Assembly (NCBI GenBank): GCA_022448265.1
Contig: JAKVCC010000023.1
Location: 1 to 51,741 of the forward strand
Source of the DNA: Pirellulales bacterium
GTDB lineage: Bacteria > Planctomycetota > Planctomycetia > Pirellulales > Lacipirellulaceae
Direction of reading: 5' to 3'
DNA: 51,741 nt
The position numbers and the translations under genes were made by a program. Shown here piece after piece: positions 43,501 to 51,246 of this stretch. Under the pieces are notes generated by a model that had not been told where the DNA came from, made no database searches, and was given only the letters and a program-made list of their open reading frames with translations. Positions within the stretch are counted from its first letter, which is position 1; every line of letters begins with the position of its first letter.

Positions 43501-44042
43501 TGGAATTTTTTGAAATTGCATTACTGATCCTGCTGATCACCACCGCCGTGGGTATCAGCCGCGTCAGAAACTTGATCAGCGCCGTCCTGGTTCTGGCCTG
43601 CTATAGCTTCCTGATGGCCGCTGTGTGGGCCCAGCTCGGCGCAGTCGATGTGGCGTTTGTCGAAGCAGTGGTGGGCGCGGGACTGGCCACGGTCTTGTTC
43701 CTACTGACACTGTTCCGCGCACGTGCGCAAGACACGCAGATTCGGCGGGCTCGCACGCCACTGGTTGCCTTGCTCGGCTTGCCCCTGCTGGGTTTCTTGC
43801 TGCTCTACGCCGCCGTGGATCTGCCACCCTATCCGGATGGACGGGATGGCCAGGATTTGGGCAAGGCGAGCACACGTGTGGCCGCCGAATACTTGCAAAA
43901 AAGCTATCAAAAGACCGAGACACCGAACGTCGTAACCGCAGTACTTATGGACTACCGTGCATTTGACACTCTGATTGAAACAGGTGTGATCTTTACTGCG
44001 GGTATCGCCTGCGCCTTGTTATTAAGGGACCGTGCAAAGTGA
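43497..44042 (+). CDS. MbhD/MbhE-like subunit (MrpA C-terminal part as a separate protein)
   Basis: 181 residues. N-terminal half is a DUF4040/MbhD-like membrane domain (NLISAVLVLACYSFLMAAVW, GAVDVAFVEAVVGAGLATVL); the C-terminal part carries the MbhE-like ETPNVVTAVLMDYRAFDTLI and ETGVIFTAGIACALLLR. In bacterial Mrp these segments are the C-terminal extension of the large MrpA; in Mbh they are separate MbhD and MbhE. Here they are fused to each other but detached from the NuoL-like subunit, which lies four genes downstream. Starts ATGATG within the mrpG stop and overlaps mrpB by GTGA. Confidence 0.85.
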   Translation: MMEFFEIALLILLITTAVGISRVRNLISAVLVLACYSFLMAAVWAQLGAVDVAFVEAVVGAGLATVLFLLTLFRARAQDTQIRRARTPLVALLGLPLLGFLLLYAAVDLPPYPDGRDGQDLGKASTRVAAEYLQKSYQKTETPNVVTAVLMDYRAFDTLIETGVIFTAGIACALLLRDRAK

Positions 44043-44488
44043 TCGAAGCCCACGACAGCCCCATTGTTCGCTCGGCCGGCAAGCTGCTGATTCCCTTGAT
44101 TCAGTTGTTTGCTTTGTATGTCCTGTTTTTTGGTCAGTACGGGCCGGGCGGGGGATTCGCTGGAGGCGTGATCCTGGGAACCAGTTTCCTATTGGCTATC
44201 CTGGTCCTGGGGCCCCAGGCGCCGCCCTGCCGTCTAGCGCACCAGCTCGAGCATGGAGACGGAGTAGGACTGATGATCTTTGTGGGCGTCGGCGGACTCT
44301 GTTTGATCGGTGGAGGCGAGTTCTTGAACTACTCGAACTTGCAACTCCCCAGTTTGGATGACGCAGCACGACGGTCTCTCGGTATCGTGCTGACGCAAAT
44401 TGGCGTGGCAGCTGATATCGCGGTGACAGCGCTGTCCATTGTGTTTAGCCTGGGCCGGCAGAACAGCCAGGAGGCATCGCATGAGTGA
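44039..44488 (+). CDS. mrpB: MrpB/MnhB-like cation antiporter subunit
   Basis: 149 residues, GTG start (44039) overlapping the previous stop as GTGA. MnhB signatures: SPIVRSAGKLLIPLIQLFAL, FGQYGPGGGFAGGVILGTSF, and a late helix IGVAADIAVTALSIVFSL. Four hydrophobic helices. MbhF equivalent. Overlaps mrpC by 8 bp. Confidence 0.9.
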   Translation: MIEAHDSPIVRSAGKLLIPLIQLFALYVLFFGQYGPGGGFAGGVILGTSFLLAILVLGPQAPPCRLAHQLEHGDGVGLMIFVGVGGLCLIGGGEFLNYSNLQLPSLDDAARRSLGIVLTQIGVAADIAVTALSIVFSLGRQNSQEASHE

Positions 44489-44885
44489 ACAGATCCAAGT
44501 GGCACTGAAAGAGGCACTGGAGCGTCCCAACCTGGTCGCCTTTGTAGTGCTTTTTTTGTGCGGTTTCTTTGTCATGACGACGAACTCGAACATGATCAAG
44601 AAGCTTATCGGCATTTATCTCCTGCAGACGAGCGTGTTGCTGCTGCTTGTCACCATCGGTGTCAAGCAAGATGCAAGCGTTCCAATCCTCATCGCAGACC
44701 ACACCGAATCCTCAGAAACGATCGTTCCCGCCGACTACTACGTCAATCCACTACCCCACGTTTTGACTTTGACCGCAATCGTGGTGCAGGTGGCAACGCT
44801 GGGAGTGTCGCTTGCCCTGGTTGCCGCTATTTACCGTAAATACAGCAGCCTGGATGAAAACGAGGTATTGCAGAGAATCGAATGA
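44481..44885 (+). CDS. mrpC: MrpC/NuoK-like subunit
   Basis: 134 residues from ATG 44481, with AGGAGG (44469-44474) 6 nt upstream. NuoK-like helices: NLVAFVVLFLCGFFVMTTN, KKLIGIYLLQTSVLLLLVTI, and HVLTLTAIVVQVATLGVSLA; PLPHVLTLTAIVV is the MrpC signature ('PlPqALvLTAIVI'). MbhG equivalent. ATGA overlap with mrpD. Confidence 0.92.
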   Translation: MSEQIQVALKEALERPNLVAFVVLFLCGFFVMTTNSNMIKKLIGIYLLQTSVLLLLVTIGVKQDASVPILIADHTESSETIVPADYYVNPLPHVLTLTAIVVQVATLGVSLALVAAIYRKYSSLDENEVLQRIE

Positions 44886-46369
44886 GAGATCACCTTCCCG
44901 TCATCTTGTTCCTGTTGCCCTTTGCCACCGCCATCTGCCTGCCGATGGTCGGGCTGAAAGCTCATAGATGGTGCCGTCCGTTGGCACTCGTGAGCCTGCT
45001 TGTGATGTTCGGGCTGGCAATCGTCAATCTGCTGCTCGTGCGAGAACATGGCGAGCAGAGTTATGGCTTGGCCGGCTGGCTGCCCGGCAGCGACCCGACA
45101 CTCGGCATCGAATGGGTCAACGATCACTTGGCGAGCGCCATGCTGGTCGCTATCAGTTTTCTGGCCTCGTTATGTTTGCTCTACAGTGGTTCGCTGACGC
45201 CCACCATCGGAAAACATCGCGTGGTGCCCTACTATACCCTCATCTTGTTGTTGATTTCCGCATTGACTGGAATTGTGTTTGCCGGTGACATATTCAACGT
45301 CTTTGTGTTCCTGGAAGTGGCCGCCCTTTCTGCGTACGCCCTGGTCGCGCTCGCTGGTGGCCGAGCGCTGATTGCCGCATTTCGGTATCTCATCCTGGGA
45401 ACCCTTGGTTCCACGTTCTACTTGCTGGGTGTGGTCTTCTTCTATGCCACCACCGGGACATTGAACATGGCGGAGATGTACCAGCAGTTCATTGCCTCGC
45501 CCGAGTTACTGCATTCAAGAGCTATCGTTGGCGGGATGACATTCCTGTTCCTCGGTTTGGGTATCAAGATGGCGCTGTTTCCCCTGCACGCCTGGCTTCC
45601 CGGCGCGTACACCCGCGCGCCGGACGCGATCTCTCCGCTGCTGGCAGGACTGATGACGAAAGTCGCCCTGTATGGGTGTGTTCGCATCCTGTTCTGGGGT
45701 CTGGCTGCCGGCAAGCTGCTGGAACCTGTGCCCGCACTGACACTGCTGGGCGGACTCGGCATGCTGGCCGCGCTGGCAGGATCCCTGTTGGCGTTGGCGC
45801 AACAGGAGCTGAAACGGATGTTCGCCTATGGTGGTATCTCCCACATTGGGCTGATTCTGATTGGCGTCAGTCAGACAAACCAAACCGCATTTGCCGGCAG
45901 CATGTTCTATCTGATGAACGACGCAATCATGCAGGCGGGTTTGTTCTTCATCGCAGGTGCAGCCATCCTGCACCATGGAGTACGAACGGTGACCGATCTG
46001 CCTCGCTTGCGACAGTCCCCCTGGCTGGTAGCAGCATTCATTGCCTTGGCCTTGAGCATGATTGGCATCCCACCCACCGGAGGATTCTTCGGAAAATGGC
46101 ACATTATCCTGGGTGCTCTTGAGGCAGAAAACTATCTCGCAATCACCGCAATCGTCGTCTCCACTTTGTTAACAATGGCTTATTTCCAACGCTTATTCCT
46201 CCGCATTTTCGGTCATAGCGAAGTGGTCCCGGACTCCGCTGAGGGATCGTTGGCCCTACCCGTCAAATTGGCCGTGGGACTAACTGCGATGCTCGTTGTT
46301 GTCCTCGGCCTCTGTAGTGGGCCCCTAATTGGATTCTTCCGGCTAACGGCCAGCGCCGCCGGTTTGTAA
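44882..46369 (+). CDS. mrpD: MrpD-like proton/cation-translocating subunit
   Basis: 495 residues, about 14 helices, NuoN/NuoM-like antiporter fold. Key sites: the TM5 glutamate in VFVFLEVAALSAYAL, the TM7 lysine in GIKMALFPLHAWLPGAY, and the TM8 lysine in GLMTKVALYG. In the TM12-like segment YLMNDAIMQAGLFFIAGA a glutamine stands where many MrpD/NuoL members have a lysine (K-A-x-L-F). MbhH equivalent and last of the Mrp-order genes. 29 bp before the NuoL-like gene. Confidence 0.9.
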   Translation: MRDHLPVILFLLPFATAICLPMVGLKAHRWCRPLALVSLLVMFGLAIVNLLLVREHGEQSYGLAGWLPGSDPTLGIEWVNDHLASAMLVAISFLASLCLLYSGSLTPTIGKHRVVPYYTLILLLISALTGIVFAGDIFNVFVFLEVAALSAYALVALAGGRALIAAFRYLILGTLGSTFYLLGVVFFYATTGTLNMAEMYQQFIASPELLHSRAIVGGMTFLFLGLGIKMALFPLHAWLPGAYTRAPDAISPLLAGLMTKVALYGCVRILFWGLAAGKLLEPVPALTLLGGLGMLAALAGSLLALAQQELKRMFAYGGISHIGLILIGVSQTNQTAFAGSMFYLMNDAIMQAGLFFIAGAAILHHGVRTVTDLPRLRQSPWLVAAFIALALSMIGIPPTGGFFGKWHIILGALEAENYLAITAIVVSTLLTMAYFQRLFLRIFGHSEVVPDSAEGSLALPVKLAVGLTAMLVVVLGLCSGPLIGFFRLTASAAGL

Positions 46370-46398
46370 GGAAAAGCGACTACGAGGTAACGAGACTC

Positions 46399-48450
46399 AT
46401 GTCGGATGTTTATATCCTGATCCCACTTTTACCGTTGCTCGCCAGCGTGCTTATCGCACTGTTCGGGTCGCGACTGGGCGAAAAATGCGCGCAGATCGGC
46501 GTGGCCGCTGTCGGGATTTCCTGTGCGCTGTCCGTCGCTGCCTTCGCGCACCTGCTGTACGAACCTGTTGCAATACATATCCCCCTCTACGAAATATTGC
46601 AGTCGGGCAATCTCAAAATCGACTTCGCATTACATCTCGACCAGCTCTCCGTTCTGGTTCTACTGTTGGTTACCGGCGTCGGCTTTGTGGTCCATGTATA
46701 CTCGGCCCGATACATGACGGGTGACGCACGGTTCACAAGGTTCTTCGCTGTGATGGCGTTGTTCACGTTCGGCATGGTCACGCTAGTCATGAGTCGTAAC
46801 CTGCTGATGCTGTTTATGTGCTGGGAAGTCATGGGAATCTGCTCCTACCTGCTAATATCCCATCAATCCAATCGTCAGGCGGCGTGTCAGGCAGCCACCA
46901 AGGCGTTCCTGGTGAATGCGGTTGCCGATGTCGGGCTGTTGTTCGGCATTGTGCTGACCTACACCACGTTCGGCACACTGGACATTCCAGACATTCTCCA
47001 AGGGGCGGAAAGCATCCGTGGCCAGACCATCAACCTGTTGTCCTGGTTCGGCCTCGAAGGGAAGGTCGAGACGGCCACGTTGATCACACTTTTTCTGTTC
47101 ATGGGTTGCCTGGGCAAGTCCGCCCAAGTTCCCTTCCACGTCTGGCTGCCCAATGCGATGGAGGCCCCGACTCCAGTCTCAGCGTTGATTCACGCCGCCA
47201 CTATGGTGAACGCCGGCCCCTATTTGCTGGTACGGTTTAGCGCCCTGGCGATGCTCTCACCGGTCGCCATGGCAGTGATCGCGATCGTGGGCGGCGCCAC
47301 CGCGCTGTTTGCCGGAATCGTCTCGCTGACCCAAAGTGACATCAAGAAAATACTGGCCTACTCCACGATCAGCCAGATCGGCTTCATGATTATGACCTGC
47401 GGCTTGGGTGCCTTTGTGGCGGCCATCTTTCACATGCTGGCGCACGGATTTTTGAAAGGCTTTCTGTTTCTTTCGACAGGCAATCAGCTGGCCAACGTCG
47501 GGACCCATACACACCACGGATCGACAGACACGCCCCGGCCATCGGCGGTCCTCTGCCTGGGCGCACTGTTGCTGGCCTGTGTCCCAGCGCTGGTGTTCTT
47601 CTGGGGGCAAGCGGAGTCTTTGTGGGCAACACATACACTCCAGGCACATATCGCTTTCTGGGTGATAGGCCTGCTCACTGTCTTTTTCACCGCAATGTAT
47701 CTGTTCCGTGGGATTGTTACCCTGTTTCACCCCTCGGAAGGCTTGCACCCACAGCTCTTTTCTGCACGTCATGTCAGCGGCATTGTCACTGGGGCGGTGG
47801 CGCTAAGCTTGCTACTACTGGCTGTGTGGACCGGATTTGTCCCGTTCCTCGTCGGCGTGGTTCAGCAGCCTTACGACACAGCGACAGACGGTGCCCTAGA
47901 GGTTCCGCGCATTTGGGCAATCGCGCTGGCCCTGTTGGCAGCTGCTGCTGGCTGGATCCTGGCCTACGCTCGCCATTGCCAAACCCGTTTGCGGGTGCCA
48001 GCGCAGTCTACCTGGTCCCAGACGATCTACCTGCTTTTTCTCAACAAGTTTTATTTCGACGAACTCTATACGGCATGCATCGTACAGCCGGCAATTCAAT
48101 TCAGCCGCTGGCTTTGGCGCAAAGTGGACATGGGTATCATCGATCGGCTAGTGATGGCCAGCGGCAGCAGATGTATTGCCCTAGCCCACACCTTGTGGCA
48201 GATCATGGATGTCCGTGCAATCCAGCGCACCGTCGGGCCGACTGCCGCCAGCAGTCTCCCTTTTGCCTGGTGGACCTCGGAGGCCACCGAGCGCGCTCCG
48301 GACGAACCACGCACCGACAAGAATGAAAGCGTGGGAACCAGTTCCGCTGAATTTCGAGACGTCGAACCACGTACGCTGCAGCACCATCTACTGTTACTAA
48401 TTGTCTGGCTGGTAGCAGCCATCGTGTTCTACTATTGGCTCGTGTCATAA
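46399..48450 (+). CDS. NuoL/MrpA-N-like (DabB-like) proton-translocating subunit
   Basis: 683 residues with GAGG upstream. NuoL family: LHLDQLSVLVLLLVTGVGF, MFMCWEVMGICSYLLISHQS (TM5 Glu), GKSAQVPFHVWLPNAMEAPT (TM7 Lys), PVSALIHAATMVNAGPYLLV, AHGFLKGFLFLSTG (lysine retained). The C-terminus has an extra helical extension typical of NuoL (YLLFLNKFYFDELYTACIVQ) and a final helix. It could serve as NuoL, MrpA-N, or as the DabB partner that DabA requires. It lacks the MbhD/E-like tail of true MrpA, which is encoded upstream. Confidence 0.92.
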   Translation: MSDVYILIPLLPLLASVLIALFGSRLGEKCAQIGVAAVGISCALSVAAFAHLLYEPVAIHIPLYEILQSGNLKIDFALHLDQLSVLVLLLVTGVGFVVHVYSARYMTGDARFTRFFAVMALFTFGMVTLVMSRNLLMLFMCWEVMGICSYLLISHQSNRQAACQAATKAFLVNAVADVGLLFGIVLTYTTFGTLDIPDILQGAESIRGQTINLLSWFGLEGKVETATLITLFLFMGCLGKSAQVPFHVWLPNAMEAPTPVSALIHAATMVNAGPYLLVRFSALAMLSPVAMAVIAIVGGATALFAGIVSLTQSDIKKILAYSTISQIGFMIMTCGLGAFVAAIFHMLAHGFLKGFLFLSTGNQLANVGTHTHHGSTDTPRPSAVLCLGALLLACVPALVFFWGQAESLWATHTLQAHIAFWVIGLLTVFFTAMYLFRGIVTLFHPSEGLHPQLFSARHVSGIVTGAVALSLLLLAVWTGFVPFLVGVVQQPYDTATDGALEVPRIWAIALALLAAAAGWILAYARHCQTRLRVPAQSTWSQTIYLLFLNKFYFDELYTACIVQPAIQFSRWLWRKVDMGIIDRLVMASGSRCIALAHTLWQIMDVRAIQRTVGPTAASSLPFAWWTSEATERAPDEPRTDKNESVGTSSAEFRDVEPRTLQHHLLLLIVWLVAAIVFYYWLVS

Positions 48451-48477
48451 CCAAGCCCGCCGAGAAAGTTTGATTTC

Positions 48478-49977
48478 ATGGAATCCAGTCCCCTGATCTC
48501 CTACATGATCGCTGTGCCCTTCCTGGGAATCGCACTGCTGGCACTTATTCGCAACACGTTGTGGTCGCGGTGCATTGCCCTCGGTAGCGCGCTGGCGACC
48601 CTGGTAATCTTTCTTTTTGTGTTCTTCAATTTTGACTCGACCAAAGCAGGGATGCAATTTATCCATGTGGTACCCTGGATTCCAGCGTTCAACATCAGGT
48701 ATGCGGTCGGCGTCGACGGAATCAGTATCCTACTGGTGCTGCTGACCACACTGCTGACCCCGCTCTGCGTGCTCTGTTCCTGGACGTCGATCACTGCGCA
48801 CGTGCGCGCATTCATGATGCTGATCCTGCTGGTCGAAGGAGCCATGCTGGTGGTCTTTACGGCCATGGACTTGTTCCTGTTTTTCGTCATGTGGGAAGTC
48901 ACGATGATTCCCATGTACTTCATGATCATCCTCTGGGGCGGGCCTGGACGCATCGCCGCAGGATTGAAATTCATCCTCTACAGTCTGACCGGCAGCCTAC
49001 TGTTGCTGGTAGGGATACTGGCATTGCACGTGCAAGCCGGCTACAGCTTTGACATCGCACATTTGGGACAAATCGGGCCAAAACTTTCCGGCACGTCGCA
49101 GTTCTGGATGTTCCTGGCCTTCCTGCTCGCCTTTATCATCAAACTGCCAATGTTTCCGTTTCACACCTGGCTGCCCGATGCACACGGCGAAGCGCCCACC
49201 GCGGGCAGCGTGATTCTGGCCGGGGTCCTTTTGAAAATGGGTGGCTATGGGTTATTACGTATCTGTCTGCCCTTTTTCCCGGATGCCGCGGTGACATTCG
49301 CCCCCTGGATGCTCGGGCTCTCGGTTGTGGGGATTTTGTACGGGGGCTTGATGGCGCTGGCCCAGGACGACATCAAGAAACTGGTAGCCTATTCTTCAAT
49401 CTCGCATATGGGATTCGTCACGCTGGGCATTTTCGTATTCAACCGAGAAGGAACCCAAGGCGCCATTCTGCAGATGTTCAACCATGGCATCGTGACCGGT
49501 GCGATGTTCTTGGCCGTAGGACTGTTGTATGAACGAACACACAGTCGCATGATTGGCGATTACGGCGGGCTCTACCGCCAGATGCCGCGTTTTGTTGCTT
49601 TCTTTTCCGTCTTTGCGGTCGCCTCATTTGGCCTGCCGGGAACATGTAGTTTCATTGGTGAAATCCTGGTGCTGATCGGAGCCGCCAAGGACCACATTGG
49701 CATCGTCCTGCCAGCCATGGGCGGCATTGTATTGGCGGCATCGTATATTCTCTGGATGTTGCAGCGGGTGATACTCGGACAACCGCAGACGCCGGTCGCC
49801 TCACAACTGCCAGACATCACGGCCCGAGAACTGACAATGCTCGTGCCGTTGGCCTTGATCGTCTTTGCTGTGGGCGTCTATCCGCGACCGCTTATGGAAT
49901 TGATGGACGCTTCTGTCACCAAGCTCGTGAACCTGGGAAATCAAGGTGTGCTACTTGAGATGCCGAGTCTTTTCTAG
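48478..49977 (+). CDS. NuoM-like proton-translocating subunit
   Basis: 499 residues. NuoM features: VGVDGISILLVLLTTLLTPL, FFVMWEVTMIPMYFMIILWG (TM5 Glu), IIKLPMFPFHTWLPDAHGEA (TM7 Lys), GVLLKMGGYGLLRICLPFFP (TM8 Lys), FNHGIVTGAMFLAVGLLYER. Third antiporter-like subunit of the cluster, 27 bp after the NuoL-like gene. No other complex I subunit genes (nuoA-J, N) are in the window, so it is not part of an ordinary nuo operon. Confidence 0.92.
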   Translation: MESSPLISYMIAVPFLGIALLALIRNTLWSRCIALGSALATLVIFLFVFFNFDSTKAGMQFIHVVPWIPAFNIRYAVGVDGISILLVLLTTLLTPLCVLCSWTSITAHVRAFMMLILLVEGAMLVVFTAMDLFLFFVMWEVTMIPMYFMIILWGGPGRIAAGLKFILYSLTGSLLLLVGILALHVQAGYSFDIAHLGQIGPKLSGTSQFWMFLAFLLAFIIKLPMFPFHTWLPDAHGEAPTAGSVILAGVLLKMGGYGLLRICLPFFPDAAVTFAPWMLGLSVVGILYGGLMALAQDDIKKLVAYSSISHMGFVTLGIFVFNREGTQGAILQMFNHGIVTGAMFLAVGLLYERTHSRMIGDYGGLYRQMPRFVAFFSVFAVASFGLPGTCSFIGEILVLIGAAKDHIGIVLPAMGGIVLAASYILWMLQRVILGQPQTPVASQLPDITARELTMLVPLALIVFAVGVYPRPLMELMDASVTKLVNLGNQGVLLEMPSLF

Positions 49978-49978
49978 A

Positions 49979-50287
49979 GTGTTACTCGCCACACAGAAGC
50001 TCATCGAAGAGATTTTCCATTTTCAACAGGGAATGTTTGACACCGAGAAAGGTCTGCTCGAGCGCCTTCTACAAAGCCAGCAGCCAAAATCCCTGTCCAT
50101 CACCTGCTCCGCCTCGCAGATCAAATCAATCAAGACATTGGCGTTTCCATTGATAGTCCCGAAAGATCGACCAGCCCGAATCCTCGGGCGGATCAACTTA
50201 GCAACTGGAAACGGTTCGGCAACGACATGTTTTGCCACCAGCCTGAAAGAGTGCGATATCGGTCGTCGTGGTGGTCCTGTTCACTAA
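49979..50287 (+). CDS. Doubtful 102-residue ORF after nuoM
   Basis: GTG 49979 immediately after the nuoM stop opens a frame with LIEEIFHFQQGMFDTEKGLL and SLSITCSASQIKSIKTLAFP, ending at 50287. No Shine-Dalgarno, no family signature, overlaps the convergent gene end by 4 bp. It may be a real accessory gene or a fragment. Confidence 0.25.
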   Translation: MLLATQKLIEEIFHFQQGMFDTEKGLLERLLQSQQPKSLSITCSASQIKSIKTLAFPLIVPKDRPARILGRINLATGNGSATTCFATSLKECDIGRRGGPVH

Positions 50288-51246
50288 AGACGTTTTTGAG
50301 GTAAACGCGGTGCCCCCCGAGATCGCTGGCCGGCCCACAGCCAGGCGAGGGCAGTCACCAATAGTGGCAACGAACCAGGTTCTGGAACGGCTGTGAACTC
50401 TATCCAGTCGCTCTCGTTGCGTTCACCCCAGGTAACGGAATTTTCCAGGCGAAAAGCTTTGCTGATGACCGTGTCTGCACGATCCATCCCGCGCGCTTCA
50501 TAATCGAAAAACAGCGAATCGGGCATCAATTCAAATAGCGAGACCCACTTGTCATCCGTGGTGTCGTTGAAAAGTAAGGCCACGTCAAAATCGTTGGATA
50601 AACGCATGTCAGCGTAACCCAGAAAATCACCGGCCTCGACCTCCAGCGTGGTGTAAGCGAGATCATCGTCCTGGTGTGTCCATATGCCATCAATAGTGGG
50701 GTAGTCGTTAAAAATTTGGGGGTAGGCATCGTCGAGGTTCAGGTGAAATAGTACGGCCGTGTAGTCCGTATCAGCGGCCGCGGTGATTTCGACCCGCTTA
50801 TTGACGATGGAGGGGTCTTCCTCACGAACCTCCTCGATGACACGGGTGATGCTGCCCGCGAAGGGGGCGTAGACTGGAATGGTCGTATTGTCACCGTTTT
50901 CCTGCTTGTGCGCATCATGGGGCGAATAGTAATGCTTCATGCTGCTTTCAGGTTCGGATGTGTCGGTGGCAAAAAAATTGTCGATTCCTGCGATGGCAGT
51001 CATGGCTGTCGGGGGGAGCGTGTCCCTGAAATACGTAAAGTCATGCCCAGCTCCCGAGCGGAATTTGGAGATCTCGAGAATCATGTCAAGGTCGGTGACA
51101 TGGGCTTCGACCAGCTCTGGATGCACTGCCGACGCCGGAGTGAGACCGATCGACCAGATGCAGCACACCAGGCAAAGGAGAAACTGGCCAGTCCCTCGTA
51201 TTGTGGTTGCCTGCCGGCGATCGAGTTGCATCGATTGGTGGGCCAT
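50284..51246 (-). CDS. PEP-CTERM exported protein with degenerate M23-like fold
   Basis: 320 residues from ATG 51246 (open frame begins at 51288; an internal ATG at codon 6 is also possible). Signal peptide TGQFLLCLVCCIWSIGLTPA ending near SAVH. The middle resembles the LytM/M23 beta-fold: TIPVYAPFAGSITRVIEEV, ITAAADTDYTAVLFHLNLDD, VEAGDFLGYADM, with only one of the zinc histidines obvious (LFHL), so probably not an active peptidase. The C-terminus AVPEPGSLPLLVTALAWLWA plus GQRSR is a PEP-CTERM sorting signal, so it is processed by an exosortase and ends at the cell surface. Convergent with the nuoM end. Confidence 0.8.
   Translation of the reverse strand: MAHQSMQLDRRQATTIRGTGQFLLCLVCCIWSIGLTPASAVHPELVEAHVTDLDMILEISKFRSGAGHDFTYFRDTLPPTAMTAIAGIDNFFATDTSEPESSMKHYYSPHDAHKQENGDNTTIPVYAPFAGSITRVIEEVREEDPSIVNKRVEITAAADTDYTAVLFHLNLDDAYPQIFNDYPTIDGIWTHQDDDLAYTTLEVEAGDFLGYADMRLSNDFDVALLFNDTTDDKWVSLFELMPDSLFFDYEARGMDRADTVISKAFRLENSVTWGERNESDWIEFTAVPEPGSLPLLVTALAWLWAGQRSRGAPRLPQKRL

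Noticed and set aside
46399-49977. NuoL and NuoM-like genes as part of a respiratory complex I operon
   Set aside because: No other complex I subunit genes are present, while Mrp subunits and dabA are directly adjacent.
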